Shown here: one piece after another, positions 1 through 8,829 of the stretch | Numbering within the stretch: position 1 is the first letter of the stretch | Layout: each line of letters begins with the position of its first letter | NCBI GenBank assembly: GCA_002704915.1 | Contig: PAIP01000027.1 | Coordinates: forward strand, 37,341 to 101,340 | From: Parvularcula sp. | GTDB lineage: Bacteria > Pseudomonadota > Alphaproteobacteria > Caulobacterales > Parvularculaceae | Length of the DNA: 64,000 nucleotides | Reading direction: 5' to 3' | Notes under the pieces: generated by a model | Database searches by the model: none | Told to the model about the DNA's origin: nothing | The model's input: only the letters and a program-made list of their open reading frames with translations | Translations under genes and position numbers: made by a program

Positions 1-578
1 GGTTCGGGCGCACGGGCGAATGGTTTGGCTGCCAGAAATACGGCTTCACGCCGGACATCATGACCATGGCGAAAGGCATCACCAGCGGTTACATTCCCCT
101 TTCCGCCGTGGCGCTCAGCAACACTATGGCCGAGCCGATCATCAACGCCGATACGGAAATGGCGCATGGCTTCACCTATTCCGGCCACCCGGTCGCGGCG
201 GCGGTCGCGCTCCGCAATATCGAACTCCTTGACGAGCTGGACCTTGTCGGTGAGCACGGCGCCAGAACAGCCCGCTATTTTCAGGCGAAACTGAAAACCC
301 TCGACGACCACCCACTGGTGGGCGAAACACGCGGCGTGGGCCTGCTCGGCGCCATGGAACTCGTCAAAGACAAACATAAGAAAGAACGGTTTTCTCCAGA
401 CGGCCGCGCCGGCACGCTCTGCCGCAACAATTGCTTCAACACCGGCGTCGTGATGCGCGCCGTGGGCGACACCATGTTTTTGTGTCCGCCCCTCGTCATC
501 ACCGAAGATGAAATCGATGCGCTGTTCGATCTGGTGCGCAAGGCGCTGGATAAGACGGCGATTGAATTAGGCGTTTGA
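1..578 (+). CDS. Class III aminotransferase, 3' part (putrescine/polyamine type)
   Basis: The frame is open from the window edge (first full codon at base 3) to the TGA ending at 578, so only about 191 C-terminal residues are present. The sequence GRTGEWFGCQKYGFTPD, followed by MTMAKGITSGY, matches the pyridoxal-phosphate lysine region of class III (omega) aminotransferases; the lysine codon is at 72-74. Related enzymes transfer the amino group of putrescine or other diamines to pyruvate or 2-oxoglutarate. The stop overlaps the TTG alternative start of the puuA-like gene and a puuB-like gene follows, which suggests a polyamine catabolic operon. Substrate is inferred from context only. Confidence 0.88.
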   Translation, partial: FGRTGEWFGCQKYGFTPDIMTMAKGITSGYIPLSAVALSNTMAEPIINADTEMAHGFTYSGHPVAAAVALRNIELLDELDLVGEHGARTARYFQAKLKTLDDHPLVGETRGVGLLGAMELVKDKHKKERFSPDGRAGTLCRNNCFNTGVVMRAVGDTMFLCPPLVITEDEIDALFDLVRKALDKTAIELGV

Positions 579-586
579 CGCATATC

Positions 587-1963
587 ATGCCGGCATCGCA
601 GCAAGACCTGAAGAAGAAAGCGAAGACATTTCTGGACGCTCATCCGGACGTGAAGTTCGTCGATGCGTTTCTTTCCGATCTCAACGGCGTGTTGCGCGGC
701 AAGCGATTGCCCGCAAAACAGGCGCTCAAGATCTTCGATAACGGATTGCGCCTGCCGCGCTCGCTCATCGGCGTCGACATCTGGGGTTACGATGTCATGG
801 CCAACGGTCTTGTGCTTGAAACCGGCGATGTGGATGGCTTGTGTTATCCGGCTAGCGCCGGGCTTCTCCCCGCGCCATGGAGTGGCGGCGACGCGGCGCA
901 AATCATGCTGATGATGGGCGATGAGGACGGCGGCCCCTTTCATGCAGATCCGCGACAATTGCTGATCGACATGCAGGCGCGCCTCGCCGGGGCGGGCCTT
1001 CACCCGGTCGCGGCCATGGAGCTCGAATTCTATCTTCTTTCTCGCAAGACGGACGAGCTCGGGCGCCCGCTCCTGCCCGCACGCAACGCGACCCGGCGTC
1101 GAATCGGCGATGCGCGCATGTATGCGATCAGCGAACTCGACAATTTCGGCGGGTTTTTCGCCGATCTTTACGCCGCCTGCGAAGCGCAGGGCCTGCCGCT
1201 CGGCGCCGCGATTGTCGAGGGAGGCGCCGGACAGTTCGAAGTCAACCTCATGCACCAGCCGGATGCGGTCGCCGCCGCCGATCAGGCCGTCCTCTTCCGG
1301 CGCACGGTCAAAGGCGTCGCCGACAAACATCAGCTTATCGCCAGCTTCATGGCGAAACCGTTTGGCGATCTTGCGGGGAACGGCCTTCACGTTCACATGA
1401 GCATGCTGAACGACAAGGGGGAGAATGTTTTTGCGGGCGACGATGACAGCGGGTCAGAAATGCTGCATCAGGCGGTCGCCGGACTTCTTGCCGCTGCGCC
1501 GGAGGCCATGATTTTCCTGGCCCCGCATTTGAATTCTTATCGCCGGTTTCAGGACGCCAGCCACGCGCCGACCTCTCTCACCTGGGGCTATGAAAACCGG
1601 ACCGCTTCGATCCGTATTCCCAATGACGGGCCCGCGAACCGCCGCTTCGAATTCCGCATCGCCGGCGCCGACGCCAATCCCTATTTGCTGATGGCCTCGC
1701 TCCTCGCCGGCGCGCTTCACGGCGTTCAAAACAAGCTGACGCCGCCAGCAGCGACGGAAGGCAACGCCTATGAAGCGGACGCGCCAAAAGTTCCAACGGC
1801 GTGGAACGACGCGATAGACGCGTTCGCACAAGGAAAAATTCTGGCGCCGCTCTTTGGCGATCTTTTCACGCGCGTCTATACTGCGCTTAAACAGCAGGAA
1901 TTGCAGAAAGCGAATGAACGCGTGACCGATTTTGAATATGACACCTATCTGCAGGCTTTCTAA
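587..1963 (+). CDS. puuA: Glutamine synthetase family, gamma-glutamylputrescine synthetase-like
   Basis: A glutamine synthetase fold protein of 458 residues from the ATG at 587; a TTG at 575 in the same frame is an alternative start. Recognisable parts are the beta-grasp N-terminus (LSDLNGVLRGKRLP), the nucleotide-binding NGLHVHMSM segment near residue 270, NSYRRFQ, and ENRTASIRIP near residue 335. PuuA-type enzymes ligate glutamate to putrescine with ATP in the gamma-glutamyl route of putrescine breakdown in the cytoplasm. The puuB-like oxidase starts on the A of its stop codon and an aminotransferase lies just upstream, which favours a polyamine substrate over ammonia. Other gamma-glutamyl-amide ligases of the family cannot be excluded. 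Confidence 0.85.
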   Translation: MPASQQDLKKKAKTFLDAHPDVKFVDAFLSDLNGVLRGKRLPAKQALKIFDNGLRLPRSLIGVDIWGYDVMANGLVLETGDVDGLCYPASAGLLPAPWSGGDAAQIMLMMGDEDGGPFHADPRQLLIDMQARLAGAGLHPVAAMELEFYLLSRKTDELGRPLLPARNATRRRIGDARMYAISELDNFGGFFADLYAACEAQGLPLGAAIVEGGAGQFEVNLMHQPDAVAAADQAVLFRRTVKGVADKHQLIASFMAKPFGDLAGNGLHVHMSMLNDKGENVFAGDDDSGSEMLHQAVAGLLAAAPEAMIFLAPHLNSYRRFQDASHAPTSLTWGYENRTASIRIPNDGPANRRFEFRIAGADANPYLLMASLLAGALHGVQNKLTPPAATEGNAYEADAPKVPTAWNDAIDAFAQGKILAPLFGDLFTRVYTALKQQELQKANERVTDFEYDTYLQAF

Positions 1964-3249
1964 TGCAGGCGAGAGAACCCCATACATCTTCCTATTACGC
2001 CGCAAGCGCGCATTCAGGGCCGGAGCGTCCGGCGCTGAGCGAAACCGTGGAGGCCGATGTCGCCATTGTCGGCGGCGGCTTTACGGGCGTGTGTTCCGCG
2101 CTGTCCCTTGCTGAGCGCGGTCATTCGGTTGTCTTACTCGAAGCGAACCGCATCGGCTGGGGCGCCTCGGGCCGCAATGGCGGACAGGTGTTGGGCGGTT
2201 GGTCAGGCGAGAGCGAACTCGCCAAGCAGGCGGGCCCGAAAGCGGAAGAGTTTTTGTGGAAGACGCGCTATCTCGGCAATGAAATCGTCGAGGCGCGCAT
2301 CCAGAAATACGACATCAAATGCGATTATGTGCATGGCGCGGCGACCGTGGCCTTTAATGCAAAACAGATGAAGGGCCTTGAAGAAGAATACGCCGACAGC
2401 GTCGAACACGGGTTCGGCGACTATATGGAGCTTGTGGACGGGCCGCAGCTTCGCCGACACGCCGCCACCGACGCTTATATCGGCGGGCTCATCGACCGGC
2501 GCGGCGCCCATTGCCATCCGCTCAATCTCCTGTTGGGCGAAGCCGCCGGGGCCGAGAAGAATGGCGTTCGCATTTACGAAGGAACGCCCGTCACGAAAAT
2601 CGATCACGGCCCTTCGCCGGCGGTTCACACGGAAAACGGCCGGGTCAATGCCAAACAGGTCATTCTTGCAGGCAACGCCTATCACACGCTTGAGAAGAAG
2701 ACGCTGCACGGGCTGATGCTGCCCGCCAAGACCTATGTCATCGCGACGGCGCCGCTTGGCGACGAACTCGCTGACGAATTATTGCCCGATAATCTGGCGA
2801 TCTGCGATTCCAACTGGGTGCTCGATTATTTCCGTCTGACCGGCGACAAGCGCCTGCTCTTCGGCGGGCGCTGCACCTATTCCAATCGCGACATTGATGA
2901 CATCGAGGGCGAACTCGCGCCGCGCATGCGCCGCATATTTCCGCAGCTTGAAAACACGAAGGTGGACTTCGCCTGGGGCGGCGTCATCGGCATTCCGTTA
3001 AACCGCGTGCCATTGATCGGCAAAGCGAGCGAGAACGTGTTTTATGCGCAAGGCTATGCCGGCCATGGCGTCAATTGCGGCCATATTGTCGGCGAGATGT
3101 TTGCGGATGCGATCCGCGGCAAGGAGAGCGGCGTCGATCTCTTCGATAAGGTGAGCCATTTCCGCATTCCCGCCGCCGATACGATTGGCGGGCCCATGCT
3201 GGCGCTCGGCATGACCTGGTACCGGATGCGCGACGCGCTTGGCGTTTAA
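1963..3249 (+). CDS. puuB: FAD-dependent oxidoreductase, gamma-glutamylputrescine oxidase-like
   Basis: This 428-residue DAO-family flavoprotein has its Rossmann FAD-binding motif, VAIVGGGFTG, at about residues 28-37, then the conserved GWGASGRNGGQV segment. The C-terminal GYAGHGVNCGHIVGEMFADAI is typical of PuuB/YcjA-like oxidases. PuuB oxidises gamma-glutamylputrescine to the aldehyde with release of H2O2 and ammonia. The ATG shares one base with the puuA-like stop (TAATG), so the two are very probably translationally coupled. The three-gene order aminotransferase, ligase, oxidase fits putrescine use as a carbon and nitrogen source. No dedicated regulator lies downstream in the window. Confidence 0.85.
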   Translation: MQAREPHTSSYYAASAHSGPERPALSETVEADVAIVGGGFTGVCSALSLAERGHSVVLLEANRIGWGASGRNGGQVLGGWSGESELAKQAGPKAEEFLWKTRYLGNEIVEARIQKYDIKCDYVHGAATVAFNAKQMKGLEEEYADSVEHGFGDYMELVDGPQLRRHAATDAYIGGLIDRRGAHCHPLNLLLGEAAGAEKNGVRIYEGTPVTKIDHGPSPAVHTENGRVNAKQVILAGNAYHTLEKKTLHGLMLPAKTYVIATAPLGDELADELLPDNLAICDSNWVLDYFRLTGDKRLLFGGRCTYSNRDIDDIEGELAPRMRRIFPQLENTKVDFAWGGVIGIPLNRVPLIGKASENVFYAQGYAGHGVNCGHIVGEMFADAIRGKESGVDLFDKVSHFRIPAADTIGGPMLALGMTWYRMRDALGV

Positions 3250-3255
3250 CTCTCC

Positions 3256-3387
3256 CGTCATCCCGGACGCGCTGCGGCATGACATGCTGCTGCGCAGATC
3301 CGGGATCTATAACCGCTGGAGATCCGCTCCGACTATCGTCGAATCCTGCAGCGCGTCATTACATGCCGCGCTGCGCACGGGATGACG
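3256..3387. repeat. Composite palindromic intergenic repeat, family A copy 1
   Basis: This 132-base element begins CGTCATCCCGG and ends with the inverted GGGATGACG. Internal arms contain CATGCTGCTGCGCAGATC and, further on, GCAGCGCGTCATTACATGC. A second copy with the same ends lies at 27093-27218. It fills the gap between the convergent puuB-like and ccoS genes, so the RNA hairpin could act as a two-way terminator. No coding potential was seen. Confidence 0.75.
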
Positions 3388-3393
3388 AAGCCA

Positions 3394-3552
3394 CTACTCA
3401 TGTTCTTCTTCCAAATCGTCATCCAGAAGGATGCGCTCGGCGGCGCCGTCGAGATCTTCATATTGGCCGGACTTCACCGACCAGATGAACAGCGCAAGGC
3501 CCGCCCCGCCCATCAATAGCGCAATGGGGATGAGATAGAGCAGCGCGCTCAT
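3394..3552 (-). CDS. ccoS: Cytochrome cbb3 oxidase maturation protein CcoS
   Basis: A 52-residue protein starting MSALLYLIPIALLMGGAG, with one N-terminal membrane helix and then the hallmark segment FIWSVKSGQYEDLDGAAERI followed by LLDDD. CcoS is a small inner-membrane protein needed to insert redox cofactors into cbb3 oxidase. Its ATG overlaps the ccoI stop by the ATGA arrangement (3549-3552), making it the last gene of ccoG-H-I-S. The tail is strongly acidic (DDDLEEEHE). The match in size, motif and position is very good. Confidence 0.95.
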   Translation of the reverse strand: MSALLYLIPIALLMGGAGLALFIWSVKSGQYEDLDGAAERILLDDDLEEEHE

Positions 3553-5789
3553 GCGTCAGTCTTCTTCGTTTTCATGCGCAGCGCGTTGAGCGTCACGATC
3601 ACCGAAGAGCCTGACATGGCGATGGCGGCGATCAGCGGCGTCACGAAACCGAACACTGCAAGCGGAATGGCGCAGGCATTGTAAAGCGCGGCGAAACCGA
3701 AATTTTCAAGCACGCGTCGGCGCGCCTGTTTCGCAACGTCAAAAGCGGTGAGCACCGGAGCGAGGCTATCTCCCTGAAACACGAAATCCGCCGCGGCCTG
3801 GCTGGCGTCCGCGGCCGTGCCCGGCGAGAGCGAGGCGTGCGCGGCGGCGAGCGCCGGCGCGTCATTGAGGCCATCGCCCACCATGGCGGTTTTCACGCCC
3901 TTGTCGCTCAGTTCTTTCAGGCGCGCGATTTTGTCCGTAGGCGTCAGTTCCGAGCGCCAGGCGGACAAGCCCGCGGCCTCGGCGATGCGCGCCGCCGGCG
4001 CCTTGCGGTCACCGGTGAGCATTTCCGAGGCGACCCCGCGCTGATCGAGGGCCCTGATGGTTTCCGCCGCTTCCGCTCGTAGAGAGTCCTCGAAAAGGAA
4101 CCGCACGGGCGCATGATCGCCGAGTTTGAACCAGGCGTCGCTGATCGCGTTGTCCGCGTCTGTCTGCGCGCCCACCCAGTCAGCGCGGCCGAAACGCGCC
4201 TTTTCACCCTTGATGACGCCTTCGACGCCATAGCCGGGCATGTCGTGAACATCCTCAGCGAGCTTGCCGGCGCCCGCCGCCATAACAACGGCGCGGGCGA
4301 GCGGATGACGGCTGGCTCGCGCAAGGCTGGCCGCTTGCATCAGCGTTTCGTCGGATATCTCGTCGCGATTCGAGAGGCGCATGCGCCCAAGGGTCAGCGT
4401 GCCAGTCTTGTCGAAAACGAAGGCGTCGACTTCCGCCAGACGCTCCAGCGCGTCGCCGGATTTGACGAGCACGCCTTCCTTGAAGAGGCGCCCGGTCGCA
4501 ACAACCTGCACCGCCGGCGCGGCAAGCCCCAGCGCGCAAGGACAGGTGATAATGAGGACAGCGATGGCGTTCATGGCGGCGACGCGCAAAGACGCATCGC
4601 CAATGACCAGCCAGCCGACAAAGGTCGCGAGCGCCAGCGTATGCACCACCGGCACGTAAAGCGCGGCCGCACGGTCGGCGAGCCGCACATATTTGCTCTT
4701 GCCCTGTTCGCCCGCTTCAATGAGGCGCGTGAGATCGGCGATCAGGGAGTCTTCCGCGCTCGCCGTCGCGCGCATGATCAGCCGCGACGACATGTTGAGG
4801 ACGCCGGAATAAAGCGTGTCGCCGGTTTTCATATGCGCGGGCGCGCTTTCGCCGGTGACAAGCGAGACATCTACGTCCGACGCGCCTTCCTCGACAACGC
4901 CGTTCACCGGCGCACGGTCGCCCGGCGACAACAGAATGCGGTCTTCCGGATTGATGTCGCGGGCGGAGACCGCTTCGAGCGTTCCATCCGGTTTAAAGCG
5001 GCTTGCGGTTGTCGCCTGTAACGCAAGCAGGCTTTGCGCTGCTTCGCGCGCGCGCGCCCTTAGCCGATGATCGAGGAAACGCCCGATCAACAGGAAAAAG
5101 AGCAGCATGACCGCCGCGTCGAAATAGGCGTCCTGCCCATGGTTCAGCGTTTCATAAATCGAGATGCCGAGCGACAGGATGACGGCGAGCGATATGGGCA
5201 CATCCATATTCGCCTGCCCCTTCTTCAGGGCGCCCCAGGCGGATCGGAAAAACGGCCGGCCCGCGAACATCGCCGCGGGAATCGCAATCATGCCGGATAT
5301 CCAGTGCATCATCAGCCGCGTCGCATCGCCCATCTCGCCGCCCGCCCCCGCCCACACGGCGACGGACAAGAGCATGATGTTCGCCATGGCGAAGCCGGCG
5401 ACAGCAAGACAACGGAGAAGGAATTTTCCTTCAGCGTCGTTTTCCTGAACCGCAGCCGCCGGATCGAACGGCGCGGCGCGATAGCCGAGATCGGAAATCT
5501 TTTGCGTAATCGCGCGCGGAGGAAAGGCGTCGCCGCGCCAGGAGACGGCGAGCTTGCCGGTCGAGAGATTGAGCCGCGCATTCTCGACTCCCGGAAGCGC
5601 GTTCAACCCGCCTTCGATTTTGGAAATACAGCCGCCGCATTTTGCGCCGTAGACGGAAAGCTCCAGCGCCCTGGCGCCGTCCTTGGTCCGGCGCGCGAAT
5701 GGCGCAGGATCTATCACCCCGGCGTCGGCGGCCGGTTCAAGACCGCTTGGACATCCGGGCGCCTGATCCAGGGGCTGGGTAACGCTCAC
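3549..5789 (-). CDS. ccoI: Copper-transporting P1B-type ATPase CcoI/FixI
   Basis: A 746-residue P1B ATPase. An N-terminal heavy-metal-associated domain carries CGGC (Cys51 and Cys54). Predicted membrane helices follow, then the actuator TGES, the transmembrane ion site CPC (near residue 415), the phosphorylation site DKTGT (near 458), the HP motif in SRHPLARA, and the hinge GDGLNDAP (near 636). CcoI exports copper across the inner membrane so that the CuB centre of the cbb3 oxidase can be assembled. The gene overlaps ccoH upstream and ccoS downstream by 4 bases each, which indicates one mRNA. The CPC motif and context argue for copper rather than zinc or cadmium. Confidence 0.95.
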   Translation of the reverse strand: MSVTQPLDQAPGCPSGLEPAADAGVIDPAPFARRTKDGARALELSVYGAKCGGCISKIEGGLNALPGVENARLNLSTGKLAVSWRGDAFPPRAITQKISDLGYRAAPFDPAAAVQENDAEGKFLLRCLAVAGFAMANIMLLSVAVWAGAGGEMGDATRLMMHWISGMIAIPAAMFAGRPFFRSAWGALKKGQANMDVPISLAVILSLGISIYETLNHGQDAYFDAAVMLLFFLLIGRFLDHRLRARAREAAQSLLALQATTASRFKPDGTLEAVSARDINPEDRILLSPGDRAPVNGVVEEGASDVDVSLVTGESAPAHMKTGDTLYSGVLNMSSRLIMRATASAEDSLIADLTRLIEAGEQGKSKYVRLADRAAALYVPVVHTLALATFVGWLVIGDASLRVAAMNAIAVLIITCPCALGLAAPAVQVVATGRLFKEGVLVKSGDALERLAEVDAFVFDKTGTLTLGRMRLSNRDEISDETLMQAASLARASRHPLARAVVMAAGAGKLAEDVHDMPGYGVEGVIKGEKARFGRADWVGAQTDADNAISDAWFKLGDHAPVRFLFEDSLRAEAAETIRALDQRGVASEMLTGDRKAPAARIAEAAGLSAWRSELTPTDKIARLKELSDKGVKTAMVGDGLNDAPALAAAHASLSPGTAADASQAAADFVFQGDSLAPVLTAFDVAKQARRRVLENFGFAALYNACAIPLAVFGFVTPLIAAIAMSGSSVIVTLNALRMKTKKTDA

Positions 5790-6286
5790 GGCGCGATGAT
5801 CCTCGCTTCCACGTCAAGAGTCTCGCCAAGGCTGTTCTCCGCGCGCAGGGCCATGTCCCAGGCGCCGGGTGCAAAGACGACGACATCCGCCTCATATAAT
5901 CCTTCGCCGAGGGCTTTAAAGGCAAGAGGCTGATCGGCGTCCGCGCTGGCGGGCCGTTTCAGGACGCCGTCGACAGCAAGGCTCGACAGCGCCGTCTCGT
6001 CCTTCGCAAAGCGCACGACAATGCGGCCTTCCTCGCCCTCGCGCGCGACCTCCGCGACTTCCGCGGTCCAGCCAAGCTCGGCCTGCGCCGCCCGTTCGGC
6101 GAGGGTGTCGTTATATTTCAAACCCTCAAGATAGGATTTGTCTTCGGCAACCCCCGGAAAACTCTCCACCGCCGCGCGGATGAAGATCACATTGGCGGCG
6201 ATCATGACGCCGAAAAAGGCGAGCACCATGATCAGCACATGGCGGCCGGTCAGCTTGCCTTTCTCTTCAGAGCGCTCGGGCATCAC
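5786..6286 (-). CDS. ccoH: Cytochrome oxidase accessory protein CcoH/FixH
   Basis: This 166-residue protein has one membrane helix near residues 15-38 (HVLIMVLAFFGVMIAANVIF), then a periplasmic beta-rich FixH domain containing the usual SFPG and YNDTLAERAAQAELGW segments. FixH/CcoH binds CcoP and helps assemble the cbb3 complex. It overlaps ccoG by 4 bases upstream and ccoI by 4 bases downstream. Two methionines open the frame at 6286 and 6283; either start is possible. Confidence 0.93.
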   Translation of the reverse strand: MMPERSEEKGKLTGRHVLIMVLAFFGVMIAANVIFIRAAVESFPGVAEDKSYLEGLKYNDTLAERAAQAELGWTAEVAEVAREGEEGRIVVRFAKDETALSSLAVDGVLKRPASADADQPLAFKALGEGLYEADVVVFAPGAWDMALRAENSLGETLDVEARIIAP

Positions 6287-7755
6287 TCCCTCCCCGCCAT
6301 GAAGACGGTCGGGTTGACCACTTCCTCGCCGGTTTCCGGATCGGTGACGCGGATGATCACCGGGATCGAGTTGCCATACGCTTCATCCGGCGTCAGCGTC
6401 GCGAAGATGCGAACCGAGCGCACTGTGTCGCCCGGCGCATCGAGCGTGACGGTGGAGCCCTCCGCCTCTTCGCCCACGGCGCCGACTGTCATGCCTTCCG
6501 GCCCTTCGAGCGTGATCTTCATTTCGCGCTCATAATTCTCGCGATTGACGATCTTCACCGTATAGGCGTTGCGGATGGAGCCGTCGGACATGAGAATGAA
6601 AGGCGGCGTGCGGTCGCGAAGGACATTGACCACCATGGTCGCCTGAGAGGTGAGGCCGATCACCATCAGGGCGCAGACAAGGGCGAGCACGCCCCCATAA
6701 AGAATAGTGCGCGGTCGCACGAGCTTTGTCTGGGGTTTTTCGCCCGCCTGACGCCGCGCAATATTGGCGTCGGTGTCGTAACCGATCAGCCCCGTGGGCC
6801 GGTCGACTTTTTTCATGATGTCGTCGCAGGCGTCGATGCAGAGCGCGCAATTGATGCATTCAAGCTGCGGGCCTTCGCGAATGTCGATGCCCATGGGACA
6901 GGCGATGACGCAGGCCTTGCAGGAAACGCAGTCTCCGCGCCCTTCCCATGTGTCGCCTTTTTTGTGCGGCCCTCGCGGTTCGCCCCGGTCGTATTTATAG
7001 GTGACTTGAAGCGTTTCCTCGTCGGTGAGCGCCGCCTGGATGCGCGGCCAGGGACACATATAGGTGCAGACCTGCTCGCGCATGGAGCCGGCGAAAATGT
7101 AGGTCGTCAGCGTCAGAAGCGCGAAAAAGAAATAGGCCGTGAACGGCGCCTCGCCTATGAAGAAATCGCGCGCGATAGTGGGCGCGTCGTGGAAATACAG
7201 CATCCACGCGCCGCCCGTCGCCATGCCGATGAAAATCCAGATCGCATGTTTGGTGACGCGCTTCCTGATCTTGTCGAACGTCCAGGGCGCTCTTGCGAGT
7301 TTGATGCGCGCATTTCGATCGCCCTCGATCTTGCGCTCCACCCAGATAAAGAGATCGGTCCACACCGTCTGCGGACAGCTATAGCCGCACCAAACCCGCC
7401 CGAAGAGCGCCGTCGCCAGAAACAGCGCCAAGGCCGCAATGATCAAAAGGCCGGTGAGAAAATAAAGCTGGTCCGGCCAGATCTCGATGAAGAAGAAATA
7501 AAAGCGCCGGCCCGCGAAATCGACGAGCACCGCCTGATCGGGCTCGCCGGGCCCACGCGGCCAGCGAATCCACGGCACGAGGTAATAGACGCCGAGAGTC
7601 AGCGCCATGATCACCCATTTCAGGTTGCGGAACGTGCCCTTGACGCGTTTCGGATAGATCGGCTCGCGGGCCTTATAAAACTTGCGACGGGTTGCGGCGT
7701 TGACCGGTTCAACCTCGTGACGCTGGATATCTCCGCTGAGTTCGGTGTTGGACAT
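6283..7755 (-). CDS. ccoG: Cytochrome c oxidase accessory protein CcoG (FixG/RdxA)
   Basis: This 490-residue polyferredoxin-type membrane protein has several membrane helices, CGYSCPQTVWTDLF and CTYMCPW cysteine motifs, then two classical 4Fe-4S clusters (CVSCKACVIACP and CINCALCIDACD). The soluble C-terminal Ig-like domain is also typical. CcoG is proposed to reduce Cu(II) to Cu(I) for delivery to the cbb3 oxidase. The gene is separated from ccoP by a repeat-containing gap of about 190 bases and may have its own promoter. A half-matched FNR site (TTGAT without a good partner) lies upstream around 7785 but is weak. Confidence 0.95.
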   Translation of the reverse strand: MSNTELSGDIQRHEVEPVNAATRRKFYKAREPIYPKRVKGTFRNLKWVIMALTLGVYYLVPWIRWPRGPGEPDQAVLVDFAGRRFYFFFIEIWPDQLYFLTGLLIIAALALFLATALFGRVWCGYSCPQTVWTDLFIWVERKIEGDRNARIKLARAPWTFDKIRKRVTKHAIWIFIGMATGGAWMLYFHDAPTIARDFFIGEAPFTAYFFFALLTLTTYIFAGSMREQVCTYMCPWPRIQAALTDEETLQVTYKYDRGEPRGPHKKGDTWEGRGDCVSCKACVIACPMGIDIREGPQLECINCALCIDACDDIMKKVDRPTGLIGYDTDANIARRQAGEKPQTKLVRPRTILYGGVLALVCALMVIGLTSQATMVVNVLRDRTPPFILMSDGSIRNAYTVKIVNRENYEREMKITLEGPEGMTVGAVGEEAEGSTVTLDAPGDTVRSVRIFATLTPDEAYGNSIPVIIRVTDPETGEEVVNPTVFMAGRE

Positions 7756-7801
7756 TGGTAACTCTTACCTGTGTGCGCTTATCAATCCAAAGCGCGGAAA
7801 G

Positions 7802-7829
7802 CCCCTCTCCCCCTACAGGGGGAGAGGGG
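7802..7829. repeat. Intergenic palindrome, family B
   Basis: A perfect 12-base stem (CCCCTCTCCCCC and its complement) around a TACA loop. It lies between ccoP and ccoG, so it could attenuate read-through from the structural genes into the assembly genes. Confidence 0.8.
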
Positions 7830-7912
7830 TTGGAGTGAGGGGTTAAAACCAAATAGCTTTATCCATTCTTCCATCCTCACACGGCAAGCGCAGCCTGCTG
7901 GCTTTGCTCGCC

Positions 7913-7938
7913 ACCTTCTCCCGCTAGCGGGAGAAGGT
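7913..7938. repeat. Perfect 26-base palindrome, family B
   Basis: ACCTTCTCCCGCT followed directly by its reverse complement. It is the second palindrome of the ccoP-ccoG gap, 84 bases from the first; the spacer between them carries no other recognisable signal. Confidence 0.8.
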
Positions 7939-7949
7939 GAAAATAAACG

Positions 7950-8828
7950 CTATTCCCCCCCGCCAAGGGAGTGAACGTAAACGGCGAGCGCAAGGATCTC
8001 CTCTTCGCTGAGGCGTTCCTCCCAGGCCGGCATCACGCCGCCGCGCCCGTTCCAGAGGGTTTCGCGGATCGTCATCGCGTCGCCGCCATAAAGCCATATG
8101 GGGTCGGTGAGGTTCGGCGCCCCCTGCGACTGATCGCCCTTGCCGTCGGAACCATGACATTGCGCGCATTGCGCCTGGAATACCGGCGCGGCGCGCTCCG
8201 CCGCGGTCCCGTCATGCTCCTGACCAGACAGGCCGCGCACATAGTGAACGAGGTCGTCCACCGTCTCGCGCGGCAAGAGACCGTCCGAGCCGAAGGCCTG
8301 CATGATCGACAGATGCGCATTTTCGTGGCCGGAGCGGATGCCGTAGCGCAGGGTCTGGCGGATTTCCTCGAGTTGGCCGCCCCAGAGCCAGGAGTCGTCA
8401 TTAAGGTTCGGGTAGCCCTTAAAGCCCTGCCCGCCGGCGCCGTGACAGGTGGCGCAATTATCCCCGAACAGCGACTCCCCTGCGGCCAGCGCAAAGGCCT
8501 GAAGGTCGGGATCGTTCTCGATGGCCTGCATGTCCGGCGCGGCCAGCAGCCGCCGCGTATCGTCGGCGCGCTGGGCGTCGAGCGCAGCGACGGCTTCGGT
8601 CACATTGGCGCGCTCGGAATGATCGCGAACGCCCTTCGTATAGCCGCCGATTCCCGGCAGGCCCGGCCAAGCCGGCATGAGGACCCAATAGCCGATGGAC
8701 CACACCACCGTCACCCAGAAGACAATCAGCCACCAGCGCGGGAGCGGATTGTTCAATTCCTTGATGCCGTCCCAGGCGTGGCCTGTCGTTTCCGTGCCGG
8801 TCGGTTCGTCGATCTCTTTTTCCGCCAC
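7950..8828 (-). CDS. ccoP: cbb3 oxidase subunit III, dihaem cytochrome c CcoP
   Basis: The subunit has two c-type haem motifs, CATCH near residue 124 and CAQCH near 219, in tandem cytochrome c domains after an N-terminal membrane helix (WWLIVFWVTVVWSIGYWVL). CcoP passes electrons from soluble cytochrome c or the bc1 complex to CcoO. I choose the GTG at 8828: it gives the family-typical start MAEKEIDEPTG...ELNNPLPRWW, sits one base after the ccoQ stop, and follows an AGGACAGG ribosome site. The longer reading from an ATG at 8864 would overlap ccoQ by 35 bases and add 12 atypical basic residues. Confidence 0.95.
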   Translation of the reverse strand: MAEKEIDEPTGTETTGHAWDGIKELNNPLPRWWLIVFWVTVVWSIGYWVLMPAWPGLPGIGGYTKGVRDHSERANVTEAVAALDAQRADDTRRLLAAPDMQAIENDPDLQAFALAAGESLFGDNCATCHGAGGQGFKGYPNLNDDSWLWGGQLEEIRQTLRYGIRSGHENAHLSIMQAFGSDGLLPRETVDDLVHYVRGLSGQEHDGTAAERAAPVFQAQCAQCHGSDGKGDQSQGAPNLTDPIWLYGGDAMTIRETLWNGRGGVMPAWEERLSEEEILALAVYVHSLGGGE

Positions 8829-8829
8829 T

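Noticed and set aside
7770..7800. FNR/FixK half-site upstream of ccoG
   Set aside because: Only one half (TTGAT on the minus strand) matches; the second half is GCACA instead of ATCAA, so I do not call it.
7913..7938. Possible CRISPR repeat
   Set aside because: The palindromes are isolated or paired, with no regular array of repeats and spacers and no cas gene.
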